A stretch of DNA of 64,000 nt from Tragulus kanchil (taxonomy: Eukaryota; Chordata; Mammalia; Artiodactyla; Tragulidae), in contig JAIOJX010000031.1 of assembly GCA_022376925.1 (NCBI GenBank), forward strand, positions 138,898,854 to 138,962,853, in the 5' to 3' direction. This document shows, piece after piece, positions 1 to 12,222 of this stretch. How positions within the stretch are numbered: position 1 is the stretch's first letter; every line of letters starts with the position of its first letter. Under the pieces are notes generated by a model. That model worked only from the letters and a program-made list of their open reading frames with translations, did not search any database and was not told the DNA's origin. A program made the position numbers and the translations under genes.

Positions 1-777
1 AGACAGGAAAGTTAGCAAAGCCCCAGGCAAGACTGTAAATGTAAGTACTGCCCGTCTCAAGAGACTGTCAACTATTCCTTATGCTTTACTCACAAGAATG
101 GAAAAGGATACATTCATTCTCTGAACCCATAGTGCCATACCTTGTCATTGAGACTGAGTTAGTCTGCTTTGGCAAAGATCTTACACTTAGCACAATAATT
201 ACAATTGGGATTACTACCTACTTAAGTTTACCATTGGACATTTTCATGCTCCAAGTTTTCTCTGGCTTTTACAGGAGTCAGGACTGTGAATCAGAATATG
301 AATGGGATTAGTCTTTTAGGGTGTCCCTGATTTCTGTCCTTCACCTGGCTTTTGACATTGTTTTGATTTACCATCTTGGAGAGTGGGTGGAGGGCAGTGT
401 CAGGGGCTTCCACTTGGCCTTTCCACTGGGAGAGCTTTCCCTACAAGCTTGGGAAGCAGTGTGGTAGTTCTGACTAGTACCTAACGTAACAGCCCTCATT
501 ACCCTTTTGGGAACGGGGGAAATGACTCCTGAGTGGGACTGTGGACCCAGTAGATCCAATGTAGTCTAGACCTGGGTCACGACTCCATTGGACGCCAGGT
601 GCCCCTCTTTAATAGAACAGAGTTGATGATACTTTGAGTCCCTGTAGAAGCAATGTCAGTTCCAACATTGTGTCCAGCCCCAATGTTTGGGCATTCCTCT
701 TTCCTCAGTACTGTTAAATGATCATGGATCCCTTTACAGAAGAATCACATGAATTATTCCATATACCTTTACCACCG
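1..777. other. Intergenic sequence, nothing recognised
   Basis: I see no repeat family, RNA gene or convincing coding region here. The short open frames (at most 76 codons) have no recognisable motif. A fragment resembling the head of a minus-strand Bov-tA begins at about 778. Confidence 0.5.
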
Positions 778-954
778 TGCTGTTTTCGTTCAGTCACTAA
801 GTTGTGTCTGACCTTTATTCCTGGCCTCTCATTAAGTCAGTATAGAAACCTATTCAGATGCAAACCTATTCAATGGACTATACTTTCTACTGAGACAACT
901 GCTCCAGGCCTCCTGATCATCCATTGTTGATTTCTTTTAATTGGATGTGTGTGT

Positions 955-1155
955 GTGTTCAGTCGTGTCTGACTCTTTGTGACACCATGGACTCCTTGCC
1001 AGGTTCCTTTCCATTGGATTTCCCAGGCAAGAATACTGGAGTAAGTGCCATGTCCTACTCCAAGGGATCTTCCCAACCTAGGGTCTGAACCTGCATCTCT
1101 TGTGTCTCCTGCCTTTGCAGACAGATTCTTTGCTAGTACACTAGCTGGGAAGTCC
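955..1155 (-). repeat. Bov-tA SINE, minus strand
   Basis: The block reads as the reverse complement of a ruminant Bov-tA element: a head with the 'gtctgactctttgtgac' signature, a middle with 'ggcaagaatactggagt', and an end at 'gctgggaagtcc'. Bov-tA elements are tRNA-Glu-derived SINEs whose 3' part is shared with the BovB LINE and mobilised by it. A separate short fragment of the same head lies at 778-815. Confidence 0.85.
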
Positions 1156-1352
1156 AGTGTTAGTCGTTCAGTCATGTCTGACTCTTTGTGAGACTGTAGA
1201 CTGTAGCCCTCCAGGCTTCTCTGTCCATGGAAGTCTCCAGGCAAGAATAATGAAATGGGTAGCCATTCCCTTTTCCAGGGGATCTTCCCGGACCAGGAAT
1301 TGAACCCTATATTGCAGGCAGACTCTTCATATCTGAGCCACCAGGGAAGCCC
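1156..1352 (-). repeat. Bov-tA SINE, minus strand (second, abutting copy)
   Basis: A second Bov-tA copy follows directly, with 'cagtcatgtctgactctttg' at its head and 'gccaccagggaagccc' at its end. Two elements in the same orientation back to back are common for this family, either as a dimeric source or as insertion into the tail of the earlier copy. Confidence 0.85.
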
Positions 1353-1480
1353 TTTTATTGTAAAAGTTGAGCAATATAGTTGTTGGCTGTCCATCGGCCT
1401 CACCCATAGGAATGCTGAGTTCTATCAGCTATGTCCACAGCTCTCTGAGAGTCAAGTCTCTTGGCTGTCACTCTGATTTT

Positions 1481-3660
1481 GTCACCTATTGCAATGATTG
1501 TACCTGCCTTGCATCAGACGGTTGAGTGTTGTCACCTCACAGTGGACACTGCCTCCTCTGGTGTCTGATGATTCTACGACCCCCATTGCTATCAAGGAGC
1601 CCATCGCTGATATAGCATTTTTCATCAGTACTGTGGACTACAGAGATTAGCCATCTACTCAACAACACCCATTTCCCTCTTACCAGAGTAGTCCTTATCG
1701 CTTTGGTAAACAGTGTTGTCTGCTTTCACCTGCCAAATGTAGCTGGCTGAAGGAATATTTTGGCTTTATTTAATGTAGCCACTCTAGCTTGCATATTTCC
1801 CTAAGCCTTTTGATCCCTTCTTTCTGAATTGCCTTCTGGCATTTTTATTTACTATTTACCTTTATTCTATCCTGGGCTTCCCAGGGGCCACAGAGTGATA
1901 AAGAATTGCCTGCCAATGCAAGAGACGCAAGAGATGTAGGTTTGATCCTGGCATTGGGGAGATTCCCTGGAGTAGGAAATGGCAACCCACTCCAGTATTC
2001 TTGCCAGAGGAGCCTGGTGGGCTACAGTCCATGGGGTCACAAAGGGTCAGATATGACTAAGGGATAAAACACATATGCTTACTCTATCCATGCTTCTGTT
2101 TTAACGGTGTACTACTAGGTTTTATGCATCCACACTGCTAAATTCTCCTTTATCCAATTGTCCCTTCTGTCTAGGACCCTCAGTTTCCAGTGGCATTCTG
2201 ACTCTTCTATCTCCTGACAGGAAATGTTTACGAGGTCCTACGGCTCCTTCAGGTTATAGGTCTGTGCTCTCTTTGTAAGCCCAGTGCTTCCTTTGCTGAG
2301 TTAGGTTGAGACTTAACCCTGGTAATTTGTGTGGCAGCAAGGAGATAAGATGAAGGTGGATCCTAAGGGTGGGGGCTGTATTCTTGTGAGGCAGAATCCT
2401 CTGTATCATCATCAAGCAAGTCAGACCTGCTACACTTTACCAGGAGCTGGGTGTGGGCTAAGGGAGAATGGACAAGTTCTTTCATTCCAGAATGTTCTAA
2501 GGGACCTATGGATTCCAACCTTTGAATGCCATATGTTACAGCATCTTACATCTCAGGGTCCACTTTCTAACCTCCTTTCTGTCACCTATTGCAATGATTG
2601 TACCTGCCTTGCATCAGACGGTTGAGTGTTGTCACCTCACAGTGGACACTGCCTCCTCTGGTGTCTGATGATTCTACGACCCCCATTGCTATCAAGGAGC
2701 CCATCGCTGATATAGCATTTTTCATCAGTACTGTGGACTACAGAGATTAGCCATCTACTCAACAACACCCATTTCCCTCTTACCAGAGTAGTCCTTATCG
2801 CTTTGGTAAACAGTGTTGTCTGCTTTCACCTGCCAAATGTAGCTGGCTGAAGGAATATTTTGGCTTTATTTAATGTAGCCACTCTAGCTTGCATATTTCC
2901 CTAAGCCTTTTGATCCCTTCTTTCTGAATTGCCTTCTGGCATTTTTATTTACTATTTACCTTTATTCTATCCTGGGCTTCCCAGGGGCCACAGAGTGATA
3001 AAGAATTGCCTGCCAATGCAAGAGACGCAAGAGATGTAGGTTTGATCCTGGCATTGGGGAGATTCCCTGGAGTAGGAAATGGCAACCCACTCCAGTATTC
3101 TTGCCAGAGGAGCCTGGTGGGCTACAGTCCATGGGGTCACAAAGGGTCAGATATGACTAAGGGATAAAACACATATGCTTACTCTATCCATGCTTCTGTT
3201 TTAACGGTGTACTACTAGGTTTTATGCATCCACACTGCTAAATTCTCCTTTATCCAATTGTCCCTTCTGTCTAGGACCCTCAGTTTCCAGTGGCATTCTG
3301 ACTCTTCTATCTCCTGACAGGAAATGTTTACGAGGTCCTACGGCTCCTTCAGGTTATAGGTCTGTGCTCTCTTTGTAAGCCCAGTGCTTCCTTTGCTGAG
3401 TTAGGTTGAGACTTAACCCTGGTAATTTGTGTGGCAGCAAGGAGATAAGATGAAGGTGGATCCTAAGGGTGGGGGCTGTATTCTTGTGAGGCAGAATCCT
3501 CTGTATCATCATCAAGCAAGTCAGACCTGCTACACTTTACCAGGAGCTGGGTGTGGGCTAAGGGAGAATGGACAAGTTCTTTCATTCCAGAATGTTCTAA
3601 GGGACCTATGGATTCCAACCTTTGAATGCCATATGTTACAGCATCTTACATCTCAGGGTC
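1481..3660. repeat. Tandem direct duplication, unit about 1,100 bp (duplication 1)
   Basis: Bases 1481-2560 recur at 2581-3660 with a constant offset of 1,100. The copies are essentially identical, including the Bov-tA inside them. The first copy ends at about 2560 and is followed by 20 bp of junction sequence before the second copy restarts. No transposon end or target-site repeat marks the edges. It is probably an unmerged contig overlap, not a biological duplication (see findings). Confidence 0.93.
1872..2062 (+). repeat. Bov-tA SINE, plus strand (repeated at 2972-3162)
   Basis: It starts with 'gggcttcccaggggcc', contains 'aatggcaacccactccag' and 'agcctggtgggctacagtcc', and ends near 'cagatatgacta'. 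This is the normal order of a forward Bov-tA2-like element. The copy at 2972-3162 belongs to duplication 1 and is not an independent insertion. Confidence 0.88.
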
Positions 3661-5808
3661 CCACTCCTTTCTAACCCTGTCCCTTGAGGAGATCATTGAC
3701 CTAGGTGGAGAATTCAAACACCTCTGGATCTTGATGTCTTGGTAATTAAATATGTGGCATGGTCCTTAACTTTTTTTTTTTTTTAAAGATTTATTTATTT
3801 ATTTGTTATAGGCGGGGGTCAGGTTGGGGAGGGAGGGGAGCGGGTGGGCCACCTCCATTGGTCTTTTCATTTCTCTATTTTCATCGGTCTTTGTTCTTTG
3901 GCTCCTGTGGGCCTCCCATCGTGGTGGCAGGTCCTTAACTTTTTATAGCCTTTGGCTGCAAGGGATGAGACACTCTTTCATAGAAGAAACCATCTGGTTT
4001 TCAATTTAGCCTTTAATTGGTAATTAGACTACCACAGTCATTCGTTGTCTTTTTCTAGTGTGTCTAGTGTTTTCTAGATTATCACAAGAGACATCTCATC
4101 CTAGTCCTTATCATTAGTACTTCCTTCCAGTTCTCAAAAGTCTGAGATACTGACCCTTCTAGCACATTCTCTTCTACCATGACTGCATCCCATAAATGCA
4201 CCCCTATGGCATTTGGTGGGGTATCCATGCTCTGTCCACAAACAGTGTGGGTTGTCTCAATGTCAGCCAGTTAGCAGACTGACAAACCCCCAAACCCCAG
4301 CTCCGGAATCCCAGCTTAGTGTCTACTTCTTCACACTGCTCTTGGCACCAACTCCCTTGGCTTTGGCTTCCAGGAACACAGACTGAAATCGAAATGTGTC
4401 CATAAAGCAAAGGAGTAGGATTGGGAAAGAGGATGGGTTTAATTTCAAAATCTCAGCTAATCCCACGGGACTCTGGAGCTGGGATCACCTCCCTGTCCCA
4501 CACTGAGGGGCATTTTCACGCTATAACCTTGGATGCCATGGCCCTCTCCACCTGAGGACAATCGCATAAAAGCAGCTCAGCTAAGATCTGTCTGCCCATG
4601 ACACGGCAGCAGCTCAGGAAATGAATCTTGGTCCTAAGGAAGCCAGTTGGGTGGCACATCACATCATGCTACACTTTACCAGGAGCTGGGTGTGGGCTAA
4701 GGGAGAATGGACAAGTTCTTTCATTCCAGAATGTTCTAAGGGACCTATGGATTCCAACCTTTGAATGCCATATGTTACAGCATCTTACATCTCAGGGTCC
4801 CACTCCTTTCTAACCCTGTCCCTTGAGGAGATCATTGACCTAGGTGGAGAATTCAAACACCTCTGGATCTTGATGTCTTGGTAATTAAATATGTGGCATG
4901 GTCCTTAACTTTTTTTTTTTTTTAAAGATTTATTTATTTATTTGTTATAGGCGGGGGTCAGGTTGGGGAGGGGGGGGAGCGGGTGGGCCACCTCCATTGG
5001 TCTTTTCATTTCTCTATTTTCATCGGTCTTTGTTCTTTGGCTCCTGTGGGCCTCCCATCGTGGTGGCAGGTCCTTAACTTTTTATAGCCTTTGGCTGCAA
5101 GGGATGAGACACTCTTTCATAGAAGAAACCATCTGGTTTTCAATTTAGCCTTTAATTGGTAATTAGACTACCACAGTCATTCGTTGTCTTTTTCTAGTGT
5201 GTCTAGTGTTTTCTAGATTATCACAAGAGACATCTCATCCTAGTCCTTATCATTAGTACTTCCTTCCAGTTCTCAAAAGTCTGAGATACTGACCCTTCTA
5301 GCACATTCTCTTCTACCATGACTGCATCCCATAAATGCACCCCTATGGCATTTGGTGGGGTATCCATGCTCTGTCCACAAACAGTGTGGGTTGTCTCAAT
5401 GTCAGCCAGTTAGCAGACTGACAAACCCCCAAACCCCAGCTCCGGAATCCCAGCTTAGTGTCTACTTCTTCACACTGCTCTTGGCACCAACTCCCTTGGC
5501 TTTGGCTTCCAGGAACACAGACTGAAATCGAAATGTGTCCATAAAGCAAAGGAGTAGGATTGGGAAAGAGGATGGGTTTAATTTCAAAATCTCAGCTAAT
5601 CCCACGGGACTCTGGAGCTGGGATCACCTCCCTGTCCCACACTGAGGGACATTTTCTACGCTATAACCTTGGATGCCATGGCCCTCTCCACCTGAGGACA
5701 ATCGCATAAAAGCAGCTCAGCTAAGATCTGTCTGCCCATGACACGGCAGCAGCTCAGGGAAATGAATCTTGGTCCTAAGGAAGCCAGTTGGGTGGCACAT
5801 CACATCAT
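3529..5808. repeat. Tandem direct duplication, unit about 1,139 bp (duplication 2)
   Basis: Bases 3529-4667 recur at 4668-5808, offset 1,139. Differences are a few single bases and 1-bp indels, mostly in homopolymers (the G-run near 3833/4972; about 4510/5649; 4618/5757). The source begins about 130 bp before the end of the second copy of duplication 1, so about 130 bp is present three times (near 2429, 3529 and 4668). Confidence 0.93.
3772..3930 (-). repeat. Truncated CHR-type SINE, minus strand (repeated at 4911-5069)
   Basis: A T-rich start and tttatttattt run are followed by a G-rich segment and 'ctcctgtgggcctcccatcg'. The same block opens the longer element at 7072, so this is a shorter copy of that family in reverse orientation. 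The family name is my best guess from the artiodactyl tRNA-derived SINE pattern. Confidence 0.6.
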
Positions 5809-6515
5809 CTGCTGCAAAGGGGATTGTCAGATGTTTCAATGAGATGCAGTCTTGTTTTCCTTTCTTACATATATTATGTCATATTCAAAATATCACCTTC
5901 AGGACTACACTGAAGGCATCCTTGTTCCGGGGCAGTTCAGATAGGCCACGTGAACTCAGTGAGATCACCTAAGAGATTGGAAGCCAAAAGAGTCTGGGTG
6001 TTTTATAACTGTGACAGTGACTTTCATGTGTTTAACAGAACCCCTTTCTTTCTGGACACACAGTTGGATGACATTCACCATCTCTGTGCCTTTATGTATG
6101 GCCATACCCCAGGCCAATGAGATATACTTAGTGTGAAATTGGCTTCTTCTTGTCCTGATTGATAAAAACCATTGCAGATACAAGCCTCTCTCTCTTCCCC
6201 TGTCTTTCAGGACCATAGAGGACAGTAAAGCTGGAAGATAGACATATTCTGTGTCCCTGGTGACTTCATGAAAGGTCACCAACCACATACTCATAGTGCA
6301 TCATATGATTGAGATATAAAATTCTGTGTTTGGCCACTGAGGTTTCAAGGTTGTTTATGACAACGACTCACATGCCTGGTCTAAGACAATAAGTTATCAC
6401 AGGAAGACAAAGCTTTTTAAGAAAGATTGTTGTGCTAATAACATAAAGCCTAATGGAAAGTAGAAAATGTTAATCCATATATAGCTTTATTCCAAACATC
6501 TGGATCTTGCTGTCC
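5809..6515. other. Intergenic sequence, nothing recognised
   Basis: Single-copy-looking sequence. A 109-codon open frame on the minus strand (5965-6294) has no recognisable domain and no supporting context, so I do not call it a gene. Confidence 0.45.
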
Positions 6516-6587
6516 ACCTGTCCAAAGTCTCTTGGTCATTAGGCAACAGAGTAGTGTTCAGTCCTGAGTCACACTGAGAGTTCAAAT

Positions 6588-6725
6588 GGCCCTGGACAAA
6601 TCACTTCACTTCTTTGTGCCTTAATTATCTCATCTACACTATGTACATAATAATAGTACCTCCCTCCTACGAATCTTGGGACATTTCAATGAAGACAGGT
6701 AGGCAAAGTGCTGAACACTGTGACT
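6588..6725 (-). repeat. MIR SINE fragment (repeated at 7694-7831)
   Basis: The succession of 'caaatcacttcacttctttg', a low-complexity 'aataatagtacctccctcc' block and 'gtgctgaacactgtgac' follows the order of an ancient MIR element. It is diverged, as expected for a family older than the eutherian radiation. Confidence 0.6.
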
Positions 6726-6771
6726 GACACATCAGTAAACACAAAGCACAACTTTAACTATTTTTGATGGG

Positions 6772-6968
6772 CTTCCCTGGTGGCTCAGACAGTAAAGAAT
6801 CTGTCTGCCAATGCAGGAGATCCAGGTTCCATCCCTGCATCGGGAAGATCCCCTGGAGAAGGGAATGGCAACCCACCCCAGTATTCTTGCCTGGAGAATT
6901 CCACAGACAGAGGAGCCTGGTGGGCTACAGTCCATGGGGTCGCACAGGGTCAGACATGACTGAGCGAC
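6772..6968 (+). repeat. Bov-tA SINE, plus strand (repeated at 7878-8074)
   Basis: A near-consensus forward element from 'gggcttccctggtggctcag' to 'cagacatgactgagcgac'. Its low divergence suggests a young copy. Both strands give ORFs of 67-84 codons that are simply SINE sequence. Confidence 0.92.
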
Positions 6969-7071
6969 CCGTGCTATCTAGCCTTTCAACCCTGGGAAAC
7001 ACTGTGAAGCTGGAGTAGATCTTTGTGCCTGTTGCACAGGTTGAGAATTTCGATCTGTGGAGTTTTCTTTC

Positions 7072-7394
7072 CTTAAGATTTATTTATTTATTTATTTTGG
7101 TGGGGGTGGGGTGGGGAGGGAGGGGAGTGGGCGGGCCACTTCTATTGGTCTTTCATTTGTCCATTTTCATCCATCTTTGTTCTTTGGCTCCTGTGGGCCT
7201 CCCATCGCGGTGGCCTCCGTTGTCGCAGAGCGCCGGCTCTGGGCGCATACGCCACAGAGCCCCAGCTCGGTAATTGGACACATCAGTCCAGCCGCTCCGC
7301 GGCACATGGGATCTTCCCAGGTCAGGGGTCGAATCAGCGCCCCTTGCACTGCAAGGCAGTGTCCTTACCCACTGGACCACCAGGGGAAGCCCCG
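7072..7394 (-). repeat. CHR-type tRNA-derived SINE, minus strand (repeated at 8178-8500)
   Basis: It begins with the poly-T/tttatt end of a reversed SINE. A G-rich body follows, then a GC-rich segment with 'ccggctctgggcgcatacg', and it closes with 'ctggaccaccaggggaagcc', the reversed head seen in cetartiodactyl CHR/SINE2 elements. The 135-codon plus-strand frame across it is a by-product of the repeat. Confidence 0.68.
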
Positions 7395-8722
7395 ATCTGT
7401 GGAGTTTTCTAAGACACCCATAAGGAAAAGACCCAAACTGGACCTCAGATCTTGCGGCTCCTGATTCCTTACTCTTCTCTGCACTGCAGTCATGATCCCT
7501 CTACTCCTCAGACAGCCGTTTTCATTCTGACACTCACAGTCCTCCAGAGGTGGTTTCTCTGCTTTGTGGTAACGTGTGCTTGGGGAGGAAGGCTGCAGCA
7601 GCCAAAGTGATGCTGAGCTCCACCTGCCCAAAGTCTCTTGGTCATTAGGCAACAGAGTAGTGTTCAGTCCTGAGTCACACTGAGAGTTCAAATGGCCCTG
7701 GACAAATCACTTCACTTCTTTGTGCCTTAATTATCTCATCTACACTATGTACATAATAATAGTACCTCCCTCCTACGAATCTTGGGACATTTCAATGAAG
7801 ACAGGTAGGCAAAGTGCTGAACACTGTGACTGACACATCAGTAAACACAAAGCACAACTTTAACTATTTTTGATGGGCTTCCCTGGTGGCTCAGACAGTA
7901 AAGAATCTGTCTGCCAATGCAGGAGATCCAGGTTCCATCCCTGCATCGGGAAGATCCCCTGGAGAAGGGAATGGCAACCCACCCCAGTATTCTTGCCTGG
8001 AGAATTCCACAGACAGAGGAGCCTGGTGGGCTACAGTCCATGGGGTCGCACAGGGTCAGACATGACTGAGCGACCCGTGCTATCTAGCCTTTCAACCCTG
8101 GGAAACACTGTGAAGCTGGAGTAGATCTTTGTGCCTGTTGCACAGGTTGAGAATTTCGATCTGTGGAGTTTTCTTTCCTTAAGATTTATTTATTTATTTA
8201 TTTTGGTGGGGGTGGGGTGGGGAGGGAGGGGAGTGGGCGGGCCACTTCTATTGGTCTTTCATTTGTCCATTTTCATCCATCTTTGTTCTTTGGCTCCTGT
8301 GGGCCTCCCATCGCGGTGGCCTCCGTTGTCGCAGAGCGCCGGCTCTGGGCGCATACGCCACAGAGCCCCAGCTCGGTAATTGGACACATCAGTCCAGCCG
8401 CTCCGCGGCACATGGGATCTTCCCAGGTCAGGGGTCGAATCAGCGCCCCTTGCACTGCAAGGCAGTGTCCTTACCCACTGGACCACCAGGGGAAGCCCCG
8501 ATCTGTGGAGTTTTCTAAGACACCCATAAGGAAAAGACCCAAACTGGACCTCAGATCTTGCGGCTCCTGATTCCTTACTCTTCTCTGCACTGCAGTCATG
8601 ATCCCTCTACTCCTCAGACAGCCGTTTTCATTCTGACACTCACAGTCCTCCAGAGGTGGTTTCTCTGCTTTGTGGTAACGTGTGCTTGGGGAGGAAGGCT
8701 GCAGCAGCCAAAGTGATGCTGA

Positions 8723-9164
8723 GCCGAGAGCTCTCGCGGCTCAGGTGGCATGTCACCATACGTCACCACGTGCGTCCCCACAGGGTCTGCAGGAAGATAT
8801 CCTCACTGCTGAGATCATCTCCCTTACCTGCTCCCCACCATTCCTCCTCCTCCCAGAAGCCAGTTTGGCATGGGGACCAGGGTACCTCCTCAGCACCTCT
8901 TCTAGGAATCAGAGCTGGATTCACCTGGGAGGACTCTCCTTGAGGACACAGTCAAACAATTAGTGGTTACTGTGCTGTAATATTTCCCCAAACAACAACA
9001 TTAAAGAGACATGGTGGTATAGCAGGAGGGGAATGAACTTTCAGATTCTTTCAGGTGCAGATCACATATAACCAAGTCAAACTAGCATAACTAGGATCCC
9101 TTTCCATAGATAGATAAATAGATATTAATAGACACACATGCGCACACACACACACACACAGGTG
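8723..9164. other. Intergenic sequence with a short CA microsatellite
   Basis: No recognised gene. A (CA)n tract lies at about 9137-9160, directly before an old LTR fragment. Open frames of 93-95 codons at 8656-8963 start inside duplication 3 and lack any recognisable motif. Confidence 0.5.
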
Positions 9165-9770
9165 CTATGATTTTAATGTTTGTGCCCCTCTCCTCTTCCA
9201 AATTCATATGCGGAGAGGCTAATGGCCCACGTGATGGTATTAGAAGGTGGGGCTTTGGAGACGTGCTTCAGCCTTGGAAAAGATTGCTGCTGCTGCCAAG
9301 CTGTGCCAGTTGTGTCCGACCCTGTGCTGCTAAGTTTCATTAGTTACGTTGGACTCTTTGAGACCCTATGGACCGTGGCCCACCAAACTCCTCTATCCAT
9401 GGAATTCTCTAGGCAAGAATACTGGAGTGGGTTTCTGTGCCCTCCTCCAGGGGATCTTCTCAACCCAGGAATCAAACCCACGTCTCTTACACCTCCTACA
9501 TTGGCAGGTGGATTCTTTACCACTAGTGACAACTCGGATTAGTGCTTTATAAAAGAGCCTTCAGAGAGAGCCTGAGCCTCTTCTCCTGTGTGAGGACAGA
9601 ATGAGAAGGCACCTGCTAAGCATCAGGAAGCAGGCTAGACACTGAATCTGCTGGCACTTTGATCTTGGATTCCCAGCTTCCGGAACTGTGAGGTATAAAT
9701 ATCTGTTGTCTATGAGCCACCCAGTCTCTGGTGTTTTGCTTTAGCAGCACAAACAGACAACAGATTGAAA
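9165..9770 (+). repeat. MaLR-type (MLT1-like) solo LTR split by a Bov-tA
   Basis: The left part (9165-9280: 'gatggtattagaaggtgggg') and right part (9537-9770: 'gattagtgctttataaaaga', 'gaactgtgaggtataaat', 'gagccacccagtctctggt') are in the order and spacing of a mammalian MaLR LTR, here interrupted by a younger SINE. I recognise the pattern but cannot name the subfamily with certainty. Confidence 0.65.
9281..9536 (-). repeat. Bov-tA SINE inserted in the MaLR-type LTR
   Basis: A reversed Bov-tA with 'ggcaagaatactggagtggg' in the middle and a closing 'ggattctttaccactagtga'. It splits the older LTR, which dates this insertion after the LTR. Confidence 0.85.
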
Positions 9771-9969
9771 TCTGCTGGATCCTGGGAGCTCAGTTGTTAG
9801 TATCAGGACCTGAACTCAGTTTTCCTTGTATGTCCTTTCTCAGACAGGATACCAGTGGCTGCCAGACAATCCCTTTAGAAAGGGAGGTTGTTTTCAGTCA
9901 TTTCAACCCAATTCCCATAACTGAATCTTGCTGCCTCCATTCAGGTCATGTAATCTTCCCTGAGCCAAT

Positions 9970-12222
9970 CACTGTAGTCAGGGTGTGGAGTGCTCCTATT
10001 GGCCAGGCCTGGGTCACATGCTCCCTTCTGGGGCTGGAGTGAAATCAGATACATTGGAAGCACATGGACAGACAATGGGAGACCGCTCTGTAAGGAAGGC
10101 TGAGGGCAATGTTGCTGGAAGGAAAGCAGGGAACTGGCCAGGCAGAAAAAAAAGATGTTCATTACAGCTGGGGTTTGTCCATTATGCCTGGAGTCTGGTG
10201 TCTGGTCCTACCTTTAGTCACTTCTAGGGATTCTAGCAAGTATTTTTAAATTTTTTTTTTCCTTTGGCTGTCTATTCAAGGCTGAAGTTTCTCTCTTAAA
10301 TCATAAGCTTCTTTTAATTCCTTCCCAGGCTTGTATCACTCATTGCAGGGTTCAGAAATAATGAACTTTGCACTGGAATGCAGTTGTTGTGCTCTTACCG
10401 TAGGGTAGAAAACAGACGGGTTTTTAAACCACCTCACATCAAGTGGCATTAGGTAATTTTTTCCCTTTCTCTTTCATCTTAGGAAATGCCTCCTTCTTTA
10501 AATATCAGAGCTAGTGCTGATTTTAAATTTGTTTTGGGTGGCTGTCCCCATGGGTTCTCAGTGGGGCTCCGATTTTGGAACATGTAGTACTGTCTTAGAT
10601 AGCATGATCTTTATAACAAAAAATATTCTGTATGATTCCAAATTCAGGCAAGCTGTTTAGTGTTATTAAAAGGTGTAGGCTTTTCTTGTTAGTATTTTTC
10701 ACTATATAATAAAAAATGATACTAAGACGAATCCTTTATCATTTCTTGAGCATTTTCTACATACCAAATGTTATGTGAAACATTTTACATCCATGCTCTC
10801 AGTTTATTCTCTCAAGTCTGGGTTGTCCAGGCCCTTATCTCCTCCTCCATTCCTCTCTTCCCATCAGAATCACTCAGTTCCTGCCCACCAGCAGTTCTGT
10901 CTCTTCCACTATATAGCCCACCCTCTTCTCTGTCTCCTCTGCTTACTTGTCTTACAGATTTATCCACTGCTTCCATTAGGATCACAACGGACCCCAAATG
11001 ATACCTGGGTAACATGTATTTTATTTAAAAATGGGAGGTAAGGGTAATGGACTAAATTCATTGCTCCTTGGGCCAGTGGGGATGCTCCTCAAACAGAAAT
11101 CACTGTAGTCAGGGTGTGGAGTGCTCCTATTGGCCAGGCCTGGGTCACATGCCCTTCTGGGGCTGGAGTGAAATCAGATACATTGGAAGCACATGGACAG
11201 ACAATGGGAGACCGCTCTGTAAGGAAGGCTGAGGGCAATGTTGCTGGAAGGAAAGCAGGGAACTGGCCAGGCAGAAAAAAAAGATGTTCATTACAGCTGG
11301 GGTTTGTCCATTATGCCTGGAGTCTGGTGTCTGGTCCTACCTTTAGTCACTTCTAGGGATTCTAGCAAGTATTTTTAAATTTTTTTTTTCCTTTGGCTGT
11401 CTATTCAAGGCTGAAGTTTCTCTCTTAAATCATAAGCTTCTTTTAATTCCTTCCCAGGCTTGTATCACTCATTGCAGGGTTCAGAAATAATGAACTTTGC
11501 ACTGGAATGCAGTTGTTGTGCTCTTACCGTAGGGTAGAAAACAGACGGGTTTTTAAACCACCTCACATCAAGTGGCATTAGGTAATTTTTTCCCTTTCTC
11601 TTTCATCTTAGGAAATGCCTCCTTCTTTAAATATCAGAGCTAGTGCTGATTTTAAATTTGTTTTGGGTGGCTGTCCCCATGGGTTCTCAGTGGGGCTCCG
11701 ATTTTGGAACATGTAGTACTGTCTTAGATAGCATGATCTTTATAACAAAAAGTATTCTGTATGATTCCAAATTCAGGCAAGCTGTTTAGTGTTATTAAAA
11801 GGTGTAGGCTTTTCTTGTTAGTATTTTTCACTATATAATAAAAAATGATACTAAGACGAATCCTTTATCATTTCTTGAGCATTTTCTACATACCAAATGT
11901 TATGTGAAACATTTTACATCCATGCTCTCAGTTTATTCTCTCAAGTCTGGGTTGTCCAGGCCCTTATCTCCTCCTCCATTCCTCTCTTCCCATCAGAATC
12001 ACTCAGTTCCTGCCCACCAGCAGTTCTGTCTCTTCCACTATATAGCCCACCCTCTTCTCTGTCTCCTCTGCTTACTTGTCTTACAGATTTATCCACTGCT
12101 TCCATTAGGATCACAACGGACCCCAAATGATACCTGGGTAACATGTATTTTATTTAAAAATGGGAGGTAAGGGTAATGGACTAAATTCATTGCTCCTTGG
12201 GCCAGTGGGGATGCTCCTCAAA
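9970..12222. repeat. Tandem direct duplication, unit about 1,130 bp (duplication 4)
   Basis: Bases 9970-11097 recur at 11101-12222. The offset is 1,131 at first and drops slightly after a small deletion near 11151 (copy 1 'gctcccttctgg' against copy 2 'gcccttctgg'). One substitution is visible near 10622/11752. The ORFs of 67-88 codons at 10768-11041 and 11897-12170 are the same sequence twice. No repeat family is recognised in the unit itself. Confidence 0.93.

Larger units (their letters stand above)
6524..8722. repeat. Tandem direct duplication, unit about 1,106 bp (duplication 3)
   Basis: Bases 6524-7617 recur at 7630-8722, offset 1,106, carrying along a MIR fragment, a Bov-tA and a CHR-type SINE. 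The copies look identical over the parts compared. The first copy ends in 'gatgctgagc' and continues with a piece that re-enters the duplicated sequence. The second copy continues into unique DNA. Confidence 0.93.

Noticed and set aside
1481..3660. Tandem 1.1-kb repeats as a satellite array or new transposon family
   Set aside because: The sixteen units share no sequence with each other, only length. Each is a copy of its own neighbourhood, without terminal repeats or target duplications.
6772..6968. tRNA gene signal inside Bov-tA/CHR elements
   Set aside because: These SINEs are tRNA-derived and keep traces of A and B boxes, but they do not form an intact tRNA.
7057..7464. 135-codon plus-strand open frame (and its twin at 8163-8570)
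   Set aside because: It runs across a reversed CHR-type SINE and exists twice only because of duplication 3. There is no domain and no independent support.
10470..10500. Splice-acceptor-like sequence (pyrimidine tract then 'cttaggaaatg')
   Set aside because: No open exon or donor follows that makes sense. Such motifs are frequent by chance.
10768..11041. Overlapping 77- and 88-codon frames repeated at 11897-12170
   Set aside because: Perfect conservation between the copies reflects duplication 4, not selection. No protein family is recognised.
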